Below are positions 8,331 through 18,633 of a DNA stretch of 64,000 nucleotides, in pieces (within the stretch, counting starts at the first letter, position 1; each line of letters starts with the position of its first letter). The notes below the pieces were generated by a model. The model was not told where the DNA came from and did no database searches. It worked only from the letters and a program-made list of their open reading frames with translations. The DNA comes from Janibacter terrae NBRC 107853 (GTDB taxonomy: Bacteria; Actinomycetota; Actinomycetes; Actinomycetales; Dermatophilaceae). The stretch is taken from assembly GCF_001591405.1 (NCBI RefSeq), contig NZ_BCUV01000007.1, positions 62,001 through 126,000 of the forward strand. The letters run 5' to 3'. Both the position numbers and the translations under genes were made by a program.

Positions 8331-9134
8331 ATGGCGCAGGACGAGCTCATGATCCGGGCGGCCACACCCCGGGACGAAGGGGGCATCGCGCGTCTCCTCG
8401 CGGAGCTCTCGCCCACGTCTGCCCGACTGCGTTTCTCCCACGCCGTCGCACCCGACGAGATCGCCGACCTCGCGGTGCTGCGCCCGGGCACCACCTCCCT
8501 CGTCGCGCTGCGCGCGGGGGTCGTCGTCGCCGAGGCCCGGTACGAGCGGACGAGCGAGGACGAGCCACCGGAGCTCGCGATGGCCGTGGCCGACAGCCAG
8601 CAGGGCCGCGGTCTGGGCACCCGGATGCTCGGCGCGCTGCGGGAACGGGCGGCCGCCGACGGCCTCCTCACGCTCCGGGCCGTCGTGCGCACGGACAACC
8701 GCGGGATGCTGCGCCTGCTGCGGACGACGAGCGCGGCGATCGCCGCGCCGGTGGAGCAGGGCGAGGTCGTCTTCGACCTCGCGACCGACGACCTCATGCC
8801 CCCGTGGCCGACCGGGCGCGCCGCGCGCAAGGTGCTCATCGAGACCCGCACCCTGTTCGACACCCCCGAGGTCGAGGCGCTGTGGGAGGCGGGCGTGGAG
8901 GTGCGCAAGTGCCAGGGCCCGGTCAACGACGCCGGACGCACCTGCCCGGCCCTCGAGCACGGCGAGTGCCGACTGGCCGACACGGCCGACGCCGTGGTCA
9001 GCCTGCTGCCGCAGGACGACCCGACCTGCCGGCTCATCGCCGACGACCACGCGACCCACCGCGGCGAGGCGTTCGTGGCGCGTACCCACGCCCAGTGGCG
9101 CGAGGCCGCCCCGGGGCTCACCGAGCAGGACTGA
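8331..9134 (+). CDS. GNAT N-acetyltransferase fused to an uncharacterised Cys-containing domain
   Basis: A 267-residue protein. Residues 1-150 form a GNAT acetyltransferase domain: MIRAATPRDEGGIARLLAELSPTS at the N-terminus and the acetyl-CoA-binding motif A at QQGRGLGTRMLGAL (about 88-101). Residues 155-267 form a separate domain that begins RKVLIETRTLFDTPEVEALW and carries three cysteines (KCQGPVNDAGRTCPALEHGECRLAD). It looks like a nucleotide- or ligand-binding alpha/beta domain that I cannot name. The ATG at 8331 has an excellent AGGAGGA Shine-Dalgarno and a TAGACT -10-like hexamer at 8308. The acetylated substrate is unknown. Confidence 0.75.
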   Translation: MAQDELMIRAATPRDEGGIARLLAELSPTSARLRFSHAVAPDEIADLAVLRPGTTSLVALRAGVVVAEARYERTSEDEPPELAMAVADSQQGRGLGTRMLGALRERAAADGLLTLRAVVRTDNRGMLRLLRTTSAAIAAPVEQGEVVFDLATDDLMPPWPTGRAARKVLIETRTLFDTPEVEALWEAGVEVRKCQGPVNDAGRTCPALEHGECRLADTADAVVSLLPQDDPTCRLIADDHATHRGEAFVARTHAQWREAAPGLTEQD

Positions 9135-9137
9135 GCG

Positions 9138-9154
9138 GACCGCCCCCTGCGGTC
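9138..9154. terminator. Short hairpin between convergent genes
   Basis: GACCGC (9138-9143) and GCGGTC (9149-9154) form a 6-bp stem with a 5-base loop, overlapping the end of the enoyl-CoA hydratase gene. It is a weak, possibly bidirectional terminator. Confidence 0.35.
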
Positions 9155-9938
9155 AGTCGAGGCCGGGCCACCGCGGCTTGCGCTTCTCGGCGAAGGCGCG
9201 CACTCCCTCGGCCCGGTCGGCGCTGAAGGCGGTGTCGTGCCAGCGGGCGTCCTCGAGGTCGAAGCCCTCGTCGAGGGTGAGGTCGAGCCCGCCGCGCATC
9301 GCCGCCTTGGCGTTGCGCACGCCCACCGGCGAGTGCTCGGCGATCGTGGCGGCCAGGGCGAGCGCCTCAGCGCGCGCGTCGTCGACGCACCGGTCCGCCA
9401 GGCCCAGGCGCAGCGCCTCGTGGCCGTCGACCCGGCGTGCGGTGAAGATCAGGTCCGCGGCGCGCGACCAGCCGATGCGACGGGTCAGCAGCTGCGTCCC
9501 GCCGCCACCCGGGATGACCCCGACGCCCACCTCGGGCAACGCGAAGCTCGCCCGCGGACCGGCGACGACGAGGTCGCACGCGAGCGCGATCTCGCAGCCG
9601 CCGCCGAGGGCGTGACCGTCGACGGCCGCGATCGTCGGCACCGGCAGGTCGAGCAGGGCACGGTAGGCCCGGCGGTTGCCGGGGCGCTGGGCCCGCAGGT
9701 CGTCGTCGCTGAACCCGTTGCGCTCCTTCAGGTCCGCGCCGACGCAGAAGGCCTTGGGGTGGCTCGACGTCACGACGACCGCGCGCACCGAGGTGTCGTC
9801 GCGCAGCACGGCGCCGGTCGTCGTCAGCGCACCGGCCATCGCGGTGGAGACGGCGTTCATCGCCTCCGGACGGTCGAGGACGACCTCGACGACGCCGGCG
9901 TCGTGGCGGACGGTGGTGATGAGCGGTGAGTCGGTCAT
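9153..9938 (-). CDS. Enoyl-CoA hydratase (crotonase family) of the benzoate operon
   Basis: A 261-residue crotonase. It has the oxyanion-hole segments FCVGADLKE and DGHALGGGCEIALACD, and both catalytic glutamates of true hydratases are present (the Glu in GGGCEIAL and the Glu in LPEVGVGVIPGGGG). It probably hydrates 2,3-dehydroadipyl-CoA to 3-hydroxyadipyl-CoA after ring cleavage in the box pathway. The ATG at 9938 was preferred to an in-frame TTG at 9950. It lies 20 bases downstream of the thiolase stop, as the last gene of the minus-strand box operon. Assignment to the pathway rests on position. Confidence 0.82.
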   Translation of the reverse strand: MTDSPLITTVRHDAGVVEVVLDRPEAMNAVSTAMAGALTTTGAVLRDDTSVRAVVVTSSHPKAFCVGADLKERNGFSDDDLRAQRPGNRRAYRALLDLPVPTIAAVDGHALGGGCEIALACDLVVAGPRASFALPEVGVGVIPGGGGTQLLTRRIGWSRAADLIFTARRVDGHEALRLGLADRCVDDARAEALALAATIAEHSPVGVRNAKAAMRGGLDLTLDEGFDLEDARWHDTAFSADRAEGVRAFAEKRKPRWPGLD

Positions 9939-9957
9939 GGGGTCATCCAATCAGGGG

Positions 9958-11166
9958 TCACGGGCGGGAGATGAGCGCCGCGATCCCCTGGCCCACCCCG
10001 ATGCACATCGTCGCGATCGCGTGGTCGAGGTCGTCGTCGGCCAGCGAGATCGCCGCCGAGAGCGCGATCCGCGCGCCGCTCATGCCGAGCGGGTGGCCGA
10101 GGGCGATCGCGCCGCCGTGCGGGTTGACCCGCGGGTCGTCATCGGCGATCCCGAGCTCGCGCAGGACCGCCAGGCCCTGCGACGCGAAGGCCTCGTTGAG
10201 CTCGATGACACCCACGTCCTCGAGCGCGACACCGGTGCGCGCCAGCAGGCGCTGCACGGCCGGGGCCGGACCGATGCCCATGACCCTCGGCTCGACGCCG
10301 ATCGCCGTCACCGCGTCGACGCGGGCGAGCGGCGTGAGCCCGTGCTCCTCGACGGCGGCCTCCGAGGCGACGAGGAGGGCGGCGGCGCCGTCGTTGACCC
10401 CCGACGAGTTGCCGGCGGTGACGGTGCCGCCCTCGAAGAGGGGGCGCAACCCGCCGAGGGCCTCCAGCGACGTGGAGCGCGGGTGCTCGTCGGTGTCGAC
10501 GAGGACCGGGTCGGCCTTGCGCCGCGGGACGCTCACCGGCGCGATCTCGCGCGCCAGCCGGCCCGAGGCGATCGCGGCCGCGGCCCGCTCCTGCGAGCGC
10601 AGCGCGAAGGCGTCCTGGTCCTCGCGGGAGATCTTGTGGTCGACCGCGACGTTCTCCGCCGTCCGCGGCATCGGGTCGGTGCCGTACATCCGCTCCATGT
10701 GCGGGTTGACGAAGCGCCAGCCGATCGTCGTGTCCTCCACCGTCATGCCGCGGGCGAAGGGGGTCTCGGCCTTGGGCAGGACGAAGGGGGCCCGGCTCAT
10801 GCTCTCGACACCGCCGGCGACGACGAGGTCGGCGTCACCGGCGACGACGGCCCGGGCGGCGTAGCCCACGGCGTCGAGGCCCGAGCCGCACAACCGGTTG
10901 ATCGTCGTCCCCGGCACGCTGACGGGCAGGCCGGCGAGCAGCGCGGCCATGCGCGCGATGTTGCGGTTGTCCTCGCCCGCCTGGTTGGCGTTGCCGAGGA
11001 CCACGTCGTCGATACGGGCGGGGTCGAGGCCCACGTGCCGGTCCAGCAGCTCGGCCACGACGTGCGCCGCGAGGTCGTCGGGGCGCACGCCCGACAGCGC
11101 ACCGCCGTAGCGTCCGATCGGCGTGCGGACCCCGTCGACGAGGTAGGCGTGCCGGATCCGGCTCAT
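9958..11166 (-). CDS. pcaF: 3-oxoadipyl-CoA / 3-ketoacyl-CoA thiolase
   Basis: A 402-residue type-I thiolase. The nucleophile cysteine lies in NRLCGSGLDAVG (about residue 90), the catalytic His in NPHGGAIALGHPLG and the second Cys in ATMCIGVGQG near the C-terminus. WRFVNPHMERMYGTDPMPRTAENVA is characteristic of the 3-oxoadipyl-CoA thiolases PcaF/PaaJ. It would cleave 3-oxoadipyl-CoA with CoA to succinyl-CoA plus acetyl-CoA, the last step of both the box and phenylacetate pathways. The ATG at 11166 overlaps the stop of the upstream small gene (ATGA). The longer open frame upstream lies inside that gene and is a shadow. Confidence 0.87.
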   Translation of the reverse strand: MSRIRHAYLVDGVRTPIGRYGGALSGVRPDDLAAHVVAELLDRHVGLDPARIDDVVLGNANQAGEDNRNIARMAALLAGLPVSVPGTTINRLCGSGLDAVGYAARAVVAGDADLVVAGGVESMSRAPFVLPKAETPFARGMTVEDTTIGWRFVNPHMERMYGTDPMPRTAENVAVDHKISREDQDAFALRSQERAAAAIASGRLAREIAPVSVPRRKADPVLVDTDEHPRSTSLEALGGLRPLFEGGTVTAGNSSGVNDGAAALLVASEAAVEEHGLTPLARVDAVTAIGVEPRVMGIGPAPAVQRLLARTGVALEDVGVIELNEAFASQGLAVLRELGIADDDPRVNPHGGAIALGHPLGMSGARIALSAAISLADDDLDHAIATMCIGVGQGIAALISRP

Positions 11167-11699
11167 GCCTCCCCCGCCAGCCGGGCACGGCCGGCGTCGG
11201 TGAGGACGCGGTCGGTGCCCTCGGTGGCGACGAGCTGGGGGTCGGCCTTGTAGAGGTCGGCGCGCACGGCGGGGTCGAGCCCGACCTCGCGGGCGGCCTG
11301 GTGCGCCTCGAGCTTGTTGAGCCGACCGCCGTTGTCGGCGAGCCGCTGCAGGAAGGCCCGGACCGGGTCGTCGTCGCCGGACCCCGCGGGGGTCTGCGGG
11401 TCGGGCAGCTCGACGAGCGCCTCGAGCTGGGCGATGACGCCGCGCACCGTCTCGCGCCACGACGCGGCGGTCTGGGCGAGGTCGGTCGGCGCGCCGCCGC
11501 TGCCCTGCCAGGTGCGCTTGGGGAAACGGCGCACGTACTCGCGCTCGAGCTCGAGCATGCGGGCCGTGTGGTGGGCGAACTGCTCGGCGCTGCCGTGCAG
11601 GAAGACCCAGTTGCGGGTCTCGTGGGCTCGGGTGCCCTGGGCCTCGAGCTCCTCGTCGCTCAGCTCGGCGGCAGGGACACCCTGGGTTGCGTCGTTCAT
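11163..11699 (-). CDS. Uncharacterised protein of the benzoate operon (DUF6158-like N-terminus)
   Basis: A 178-residue soluble protein. Its N-terminal 60 residues (AAELSDEELEAQGTRAHETR, then FLHGS...HTARMLELEREYVRRFPKR) resemble from memory the small actinobacterial family DUF6158. The C-terminal half (about 95-178) is a helical region with LNKLEAHQAAREVGLD. No catalytic motif or membrane segment is visible. It overlaps the thiolase start by 4 bases and lies 37 bases after the hexapeptide protein, so it is firmly inside the box operon. A role in CoA-intermediate handling or enzyme assembly is speculation; the function is unknown. Confidence 0.7.
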   Translation of the reverse strand: MNDATQGVPAAELSDEELEAQGTRAHETRNWVFLHGSAEQFAHHTARMLELEREYVRRFPKRTWQGSGGAPTDLAQTAASWRETVRGVIAQLEALVELPDPQTPAGSGDDDPVRAFLQRLADNGGRLNKLEAHQAAREVGLDPAVRADLYKADPQLVATEGTDRVLTDAGRARLAGEA

Positions 11700-11736
11700 G
11701 ATCGATCCCTTCGTGGTGTGTCGGTCGGGCGGTGCG

Positions 11737-12258
11737 TCAGTCGAGCCGGCGCAGCTGGTCGCGGTAGCGGGCGGAGTTGGTCAGGTACTCGCCGACCCCG
11801 AAGCGCACCCACTCGGTGGCCTCGGCGGGGACGGGTCGGGTCCGGGCCGGGACGCCGACGGCCATCGACCCGGCCGGGACGACCGTGTGCTGGGTGACGA
11901 CGGCACCGGCCCCGATGACCGACCCGTCGCCGACGCTCGCGTGGTTGAGCACCACGGACCCGGAGCCGACGAGGCACCGGTCGCCGACGGTGCAGCCCTC
12001 GAGGTGGACGTTGTGCCCGACGACGCAGTCGGCGCCGATGGAGGTGGCCTGCTCCTCGATGCAGTGCACGACGGTGCCGTCCTGCACCGAGGTCCGGTCG
12101 CCGACGACGATCCGGCCGAAGTCGGCCCGCAGCACCGCGGTCGGCCACACGGAGGCCTGCTCGCCGAGCGTCACCGCGCCGATGACGACGGCGTCCGGGT
12201 GGACGAAGGCGGAGTCGGGGATGTGCGGGGTGAGCTCACCGAGCGCGTAGACCGCCAC
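11737..12258 (-). CDS. Gamma-carbonic-anhydrase-like / PaaY-like hexapeptide-repeat protein
   Basis: A 173-residue left-handed beta-helix protein with the hexapeptide repeats IGAVTLGEQASVWPTAVLRAD, IVVGDRTSVQDGTVVHC, GADCVVGHNVHLEGCTVGD and GSGSVVLNHASVGD. Zinc-ligand histidines are visible in VVHC and VGHNVHLEG. Relatives include gamma-carbonic anhydrases and PaaY, a thioesterase that removes dead-end CoA esters in phenylacetate degradation. Placement in the benzoate operon favours the PaaY-like role. The GTG at 12258 has a GGAGG Shine-Dalgarno 9 bases upstream inside the preceding gene; the longer frame starting at 12279 would overlap that gene. The real activity is unproven. Confidence 0.78.
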   Translation of the reverse strand: MAVYALGELTPHIPDSAFVHPDAVVIGAVTLGEQASVWPTAVLRADFGRIVVGDRTSVQDGTVVHCIEEQATSIGADCVVGHNVHLEGCTVGDRCLVGSGSVVLNHASVGDGSVIGAGAVVTQHTVVPAGSMAVGVPARTRPVPAEATEWVRFGVGEYLTNSARYRDQLRRLD

Positions 12259-12259
12259 C

Positions 12260-13117
12260 TCACTGCACCTCCAGCCCACGGTAGAGACGAACGGCGTTGC
12301 CCCCGAGGACCGCAGCGACGTCCGCCTCGGGCACCAGGTCGGCGACGGCGCGGGCGTTGACGTCGGCGCCGGGCACGCCGGGCCAGTCGGTCGCGAAGAT
12401 CATCTTCTTGGCGAGCCGCTCCAGTCCCGCCGCGGCGTAGTACTGCGGGAGCCGCTTGGGCGGCAGCCCGGACAGCTCGATCCACACGCGGGGGTTGCTC
12501 ATCGCCATGAAGGCGGCCTGCTCGTACCACCAGCCTCGACCGCCGTGGGCGAGCACGATGTCCAGCTCCGGGAAGTCCCGGGTCACGGCGAGCAGATGGC
12601 TCGGGTCCGCGTACTGGTTGGACGACCCGGCGAAGGTCGAGGTGCCGCAGTGGACGACGAGCGGCGCCCCCTCCTCGACGAGGACCTGGTAGGCGGGGTA
12701 GAGCATCGGGTCGTCGCAGGTGAAGCCGCCGTGCACGGGGTGCAGCTTCAGGCCCGCCGCACCGTGGCCGAGCTGGCGCCGCACCTCGTCGCCGATCGGG
12801 TGGTGCAGGTGCGGGTTGACATTGGCCATCGGCCGGAAGCGCGCCGGGTTGTGCTCGACGACCGGCAGCAGGTCGTCGAAGAGCTGCATCCCGGTGGCCT
12901 TGGGGCTGTACTCGCAGAAGAGGATCGCGATGTCGACCCCCTGCTCGGCGAAGAGCTCGTCGACGGCGGCGGGACGGGGTATCCCTTCGCCGTCCCAGGC
13001 CCGCTCGAGCACCCCGTCGGGGCCGAACTGGCGAGCCCAGTCGATCCACGACGACGACAGCGTCGAGAGCACGGGCAGGTGGACGTGGGCGTCCACGAGG
13101 ACGTGACCGTCGAGCAC
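12260..13117 (-). CDS. Amidohydrolase (TIM-barrel metal-dependent hydrolase, amidohydrolase-2 family)
   Basis: A 285-residue TIM-barrel hydrolase. The metal-binding DAHVHLP is at about residues 9-15, with further ligand histidines at LVVHCGTSTFAG and LAHGGRGWW and the conserved aspartate at FATDWPGVPG. Family members hydrolyse or decarboxylate small carboxylic acids (ACMSD and lactonase types). It lies between the ferredoxin gene (8 bases upstream) and the hexapeptide gene (1 base downstream), so it belongs to the benzoate operon. It may process a side product of ring epoxide chemistry, but no step of the known box pathway needs it. Start GTG at 13117. Confidence 0.8.
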   Translation of the reverse strand: MLDGHVLVDAHVHLPVLSTLSSSWIDWARQFGPDGVLERAWDGEGIPRPAAVDELFAEQGVDIAILFCEYSPKATGMQLFDDLLPVVEHNPARFRPMANVNPHLHHPIGDEVRRQLGHGAAGLKLHPVHGGFTCDDPMLYPAYQVLVEEGAPLVVHCGTSTFAGSSNQYADPSHLLAVTRDFPELDIVLAHGGRGWWYEQAAFMAMSNPRVWIELSGLPPKRLPQYYAAAGLERLAKKMIFATDWPGVPGADVNARAVADLVPEADVAAVLGGNAVRLYRGLEVQ

Positions 13118-13125
13118 GGCGCGCT

Positions 13126-13455
<330 letters not shown>

Positions 13456-13478
13456 GTCGATGTCCTCTCTGCGGTGTG

Positions 13479-14492
13479 TCAGGCGGGCTGCGGGACCGCG
13501 GGCTGGTTGTCGGTCGAGTGACCGGGGAAGAGCTGCGCGTCGGGGTCGATGTGCACGGCCGCGTTGTTGACCGCCGTGGCCACCTCGCCGAAGCCGACGG
13601 CGATGAGCCGCACCTTGCCGTCGTAGTCGGTGATGTCACCGGCGGCGAAGACGCCCGCGACGTTGGTGCGCATGGCCGGGTCGACGACGAGGTGCCGGTT
13701 GTCGTGCAGCTCGACTCCCCACTCGCGCAGCGGGCCGAGGTTCGCGGTGAACCCGAGGGCCGCGACGAGGCGGGTGCACGGGAGGGACCGGGGCTCCTCC
13801 CCCTTCGGCGTGATCGTCACCGACTGGAGCGTCCCGTCGCCGACGGTCTCGGTGACCTGGGCGTTGAGCACGACCTCGACCGGCGCGGCCTGCATCTGCT
13901 CGACCGACGCGTGGTGGGCACGGAACTGGTCCCGGCGGTGCACGAGGGTCACGCTACGCGCGATCGGGTGCAGCATGTTGGCCCAGTCGACCGCGGAGTC
14001 GCCGCCGCCGACGATGACGACGTCCTGGCCGGCGTACTCCGCCGAGCTCGGCACGAAGTACTCGAGGCCACGGCCGAGGAAGTCCTCGCCCGCGGGCAGC
14101 GTGCGCGGCGTGAAGGTGCCGATGCCGCCGGTGACGACGACCGCACCCGCGTCGATGCGGTCCCCGGTGCTCGTCGTGACGACGAGACGCTCGCGGCCGT
14201 CCTCGCCCGGCACGTGCTCGAGCTGCTGGGCCTCCTGCCCCAGCAGGTACGTCGGGGCGTACGGCGCGGCCTGCTCGACGAGGTTGGTGATGAGCTGGCG
14301 TCCGGACACGGCCGGGAAGCCGGCGATGTCGAAGATCTGCTTCTCCGGGTACATCGCGCTCACCTGCCCACCGACCTGGCTCAGGCTGTCGATGACGGCG
14401 GTGCTCAGGCCGCGGACGCCCGCGTAGTAGGCCCCGAAGAGCCCGACGGGTCCCGCGCCCACGATGAGCAGGTCGACGGTCGTGGTGGTCAT
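13479..14492 (-). CDS. Thioredoxin-reductase-like ferredoxin-NADP+ reductase
   Basis: A 337-residue two-dinucleotide-domain flavoprotein. The FAD motif LLIVGAGPVGLFGAYYAG is at about residues 8-25, SQVGGQVSAMYPEKQIFDIAGFP follows, and the NAD(P) motif VVIVGGGDSAVDWANML is at about 160-176. GVFAAGDITDYDGKVRLI is near the C-terminus. There is no CxxC pair as in thioredoxin reductase, so it fits the TrxR-like ferredoxin-NADP+ reductases. It should reduce the adjacent 7Fe ferredoxin with NAD(P)H to feed BoxB, the job done by BoxA in other box clusters. The ATG at 14492 overlaps the ligase stop by 4 bases. Confidence 0.85.
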   Translation of the reverse strand: MTTTTVDLLIVGAGPVGLFGAYYAGVRGLSTAVIDSLSQVGGQVSAMYPEKQIFDIAGFPAVSGRQLITNLVEQAAPYAPTYLLGQEAQQLEHVPGEDGRERLVVTTSTGDRIDAGAVVVTGGIGTFTPRTLPAGEDFLGRGLEYFVPSSAEYAGQDVVIVGGGDSAVDWANMLHPIARSVTLVHRRDQFRAHHASVEQMQAAPVEVVLNAQVTETVGDGTLQSVTITPKGEEPRSLPCTRLVAALGFTANLGPLREWGVELHDNRHLVVDPAMRTNVAGVFAAGDITDYDGKVRLIAVGFGEVATAVNNAAVHIDPDAQLFPGHSTDNQPAVPQPA

Positions 14493-16072
14493 GAGACGGC
14501 CTCCTTGGCCTGCAGCTCCTTGACGAGGGCACGCACCTTGAACCGCTGCATCTTGCCGGTCGCGGTCTTGGGCAGCTCGTCGACGAAGTAGACGTGACGG
14601 GGCCGCTTGAAGGGCGCCAGCCCCTCGCGGCACCAGGCGTCGAGGTCCTCCGCGCTCACCGCGGAGCGCGTGACGACCGCGGCGACCGGCTTGACGAGAC
14701 CGTCGGCGTCCTCCTGGCCGACGACGGCGCACTCGAGCACGGCGTCGTGGGCGAGCAGTCGGTCCTCGACCTCGGTCGGGCTGACCCAGATGCCACCGGC
14801 CTTGAGCAGGTCGGTGGCCCGGCCCATGCACGTGTAGTAGCCGTCGGCGTCGCGCACGTAGGTGTCACCCGTGTTGACCCACTCGCCCTGGAAGACGGTG
14901 CGCGTGGCCTCCGCCCGGCGCCAGTACCCCAGCGCCGAGGAGGCGCCGCGCACGAAGAGCGTGCCCGGCTCGCCGTCCTCGACGAGCGTGCCGTCGAGGT
15001 CACGGATCTCGAGGTCGTAGCCCGGCACGGCCCGGCCGGTCGTGCCCATGCGGATCTCTCCCGGGCGGTTGGACAGGAAGATGTGCAGGCACTCGGTCGA
15101 GCCGATCCCGTCGAGGATCTCGAGACCGAAGCGCGCGAGCATCCGCTCCTGAACCCCGGGCGGCAGCGGCTCGCCCGCCGAGGCCCCGAGGCGGACACCG
15201 GCGAAGGTGTCGTCGGGGATGTCGCTGACCAGCAGCCCGGCGTAGAAGGTCGGCACCCCGAAGAAGAGCGTCGCCCGGCCCTGCACGACCCGCTCGGCCA
15301 TGCCGGTCGGGGTGGGGCGCTCGGGGTTGAGGACGGCGGTCGCCCCCACCGAGAGCGGGAAGAACATCGAGTTGCCGATGCCGTAGGCGAAGAACAGCTT
15401 GGCCACGGACAGGCAGCGGTCGTCCTCGGTGATGCCCAGGACCTGGGTCCCGTAGGTCTGCGTGACGATGCGGATGTTGTCGTGCCGGTGCATCGCGCCC
15501 TTGGGCTTGCCCGTCGTGCCGGACGTGTAGAGCCACAGGGCCCAGGCGTCCGGTCCGGCGGGCACGGGCTCGCGCCCGGCCGCGTCGGCGGCCGCCCCGC
15601 GCTCGAGCAGCTGATCGAACGAGAGCTGCTCGACGCCCTGGGCCGCAGCGGCGGCCTCGCCGGGGTCGCCGTCCCAGATGACCTGGCGCAGCTCCGGGCA
15701 CGCGGCCGCGGCCCGGGCCGCCGGCTCGGCGAAGGTGTCGCTCGCGACGAGGGCGACGGCGCCCGAGTCGCCGATGATCTCGGCCAGCTCGGCGGGGCCG
15801 TACATCGTCGAGACCGGGACCGCGACGAATCCGCCGCGGATGGCCCCGAGGATGCCCGTGAAGAGGGCGATGTCGTCGTTGGCGACGAAGACGACCCGGT
15901 CGTCCCGGCGCAGGCCGAGGGACCGCAGTCCCGCGGCCACGCGGCCGGTGAGCTCGACGAGCTCGGTGTACGTCACCGTCTGCGAGGGCGTCTCGACGGC
16001 CGGGTGGTCACCGCGTTCCACGGCGACCCGGTCGACGAGCCAGGCTGCAGCGTTGAAGCCGGCGTCCGACAT
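14489..16072 (-). CDS. Benzoate-CoA ligase
   Basis: A 527-residue ANL-superfamily acyl-CoA synthetase that activates benzoate with ATP and CoA. The AMP-binding P-loop is LYTSGTTGKPKGAMHRH (about 180-196). GVPTFYAGLL, LDGIGSTECLHIF and WVNTGDTYVRDADGYY follow, and the C-terminal catalytic lysine is in PKTATGKMQRFK. The spacing and the motif SVAKLFFAYGIGNSMFFPLSVGA match BadA/BclA-type benzoate-CoA ligases. The ATG at 16072 lies 5 bases after boxC, and the 3' end overlaps the reductase by 4 bases, so all are co-translated. Substrate assignment comes mainly from family resemblance and boxC/boxB context. Confidence 0.88.
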   Translation of the reverse strand: MSDAGFNAAAWLVDRVAVERGDHPAVETPSQTVTYTELVELTGRVAAGLRSLGLRRDDRVVFVANDDIALFTGILGAIRGGFVAVPVSTMYGPAELAEIIGDSGAVALVASDTFAEPAARAAAACPELRQVIWDGDPGEAAAAAQGVEQLSFDQLLERGAAADAAGREPVPAGPDAWALWLYTSGTTGKPKGAMHRHDNIRIVTQTYGTQVLGITEDDRCLSVAKLFFAYGIGNSMFFPLSVGATAVLNPERPTPTGMAERVVQGRATLFFGVPTFYAGLLVSDIPDDTFAGVRLGASAGEPLPPGVQERMLARFGLEILDGIGSTECLHIFLSNRPGEIRMGTTGRAVPGYDLEIRDLDGTLVEDGEPGTLFVRGASSALGYWRRAEATRTVFQGEWVNTGDTYVRDADGYYTCMGRATDLLKAGGIWVSPTEVEDRLLAHDAVLECAVVGQEDADGLVKPVAAVVTRSAVSAEDLDAWCREGLAPFKRPRHVYFVDELPKTATGKMQRFKVRALVKELQAKEAVS

Positions 16073-16077
16073 GCGCC

Positions 16078-17805
<1,728 letters not shown>

Positions 17806-17873
17806 GGTCAAACCTTCCGTCGGTGCCGATCGGACGTCGCGGAAGGAACCACGACGTCGGGGTACGTCCCTAT

Positions 17874-17913
17874 CTTCTACATCGCACCCACGCTACGTCA
17901 AGAGCGTGTAGCA
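17874..17913 (-). promoter_or_regulatory. boxC promoter with candidate PaaX-type operator
   Basis: Reading the minus strand, TGCTACAC (17913-17906), 24 bases, then TGTAGAAG (17881-17874). Between them lies CTCTTGACGTA, whose TTGACG is a plausible -35, with TAGAAG 16 bases later as a -10. The same layout occurs upstream of boxB and livK. Confidence 0.65.
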
Positions 17914-17919
17914 CTTTTT

Positions 17920-18633
17920 TCACCCGACGCCGAGCAGCCGCCGCGCCCGCGCCGCGTCCCCGCGGAACTCGTGGGTGGTGCTGTCGTGGACGATGCGGCC
18001 CTTCTCCATGACGACGACGCGGTCGGCGACGGAGAAGGCCGCACGCAGGTCCTGCTCGACGACGAGGACCGTGATGCCCTCCTGGGCGAGCTCGGAGACG
18101 ATGCCCATGACCTGCTGCACGATGGCCGGCGCGAGCCCGTCGGAGGGCTCGTCGAGCAGGAGCACGCGTGGGCCGAGCAGCAGCGCCCGCCCGATCGCGA
18201 GCATCTGCTGCTCGCCGCCGGAGAGCTGGTCGCCCCGGTTGCCGCGTCGCTCGCGCAGCCGCGGCATGAGCTCGTAGACGCGCTCGAGCGTCCACTCCCC
18301 CGAGTGCTTGCCCTCGGCGATGCGCAGGTTGTTGTGCACCGTGAGCGGCGCGAAGACCCGCCGCCCCTGGGGCACGATCGCCAGCCCGACACCCGCCCTG
18401 CGGTGCGTCGGCATCCGGGTGATGTCCTCGTCGCCGACGTGGATGCTGCCGGCGAGGGTCGGGACGAACCCCATGATCGTCGACATGAGGGTCGTCTTGC
18501 CCACGCCGTTGCGCCCGAGCAGCGCCACGGTCTCGCCGGCCGCCACGTGCAGGTCGACCCCGGTGAGGACGGTGCTGCCCCCGTAGCCGGACTCGACGCC
18601 CGCGATCCTCAGGTCTGCTCCGGTGCCGCTCAT
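17920..18633 (-). CDS. livF: Branched-chain-amino-acid-type ABC transporter, ATP-binding protein
   Basis: A 237-residue LivF-type ATPase: Walker A LLGRNGVGKTTL (about 38-49), signature QLSGGEQQMLAIGRALLLG and Walker B VLLLDEPSDGL. It pairs with the LivG-type ATPase to energise uptake through LivH/LivM. Its location directly upstream of boxC argues that the transporter imports benzoate or a related aromatic acid rather than amino acids, as seen for other HAAT-type systems in aromatic clusters. The ATG at 18633 overlaps livG's stop. This is the last transporter gene, and boxC follows with its own promoter. Confidence 0.9.
   Translation of the reverse strand: MSGTGADLRIAGVESGYGGSTVLTGVDLHVAAGETVALLGRNGVGKTTLMSTIMGFVPTLAGSIHVGDEDITRMPTHRRAGVGLAIVPQGRRVFAPLTVHNNLRIAEGKHSGEWTLERVYELMPRLRERRGNRGDQLSGGEQQMLAIGRALLLGPRVLLLDEPSDGLAPAIVQQVMGIVSELAQEGITVLVVEQDLRAAFSVADRVVVMEKGRIVHDSTTHEFRGDAARARRLLGVG

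Noticed and set aside
17886-17912. Short GCTAC-N11-GTAGC inverted repeat at boxC as the operator
   Set aside because: It does not recur at boxB or livK, whereas the wider TGTAGAA pair does. Probably incidental to the larger element.
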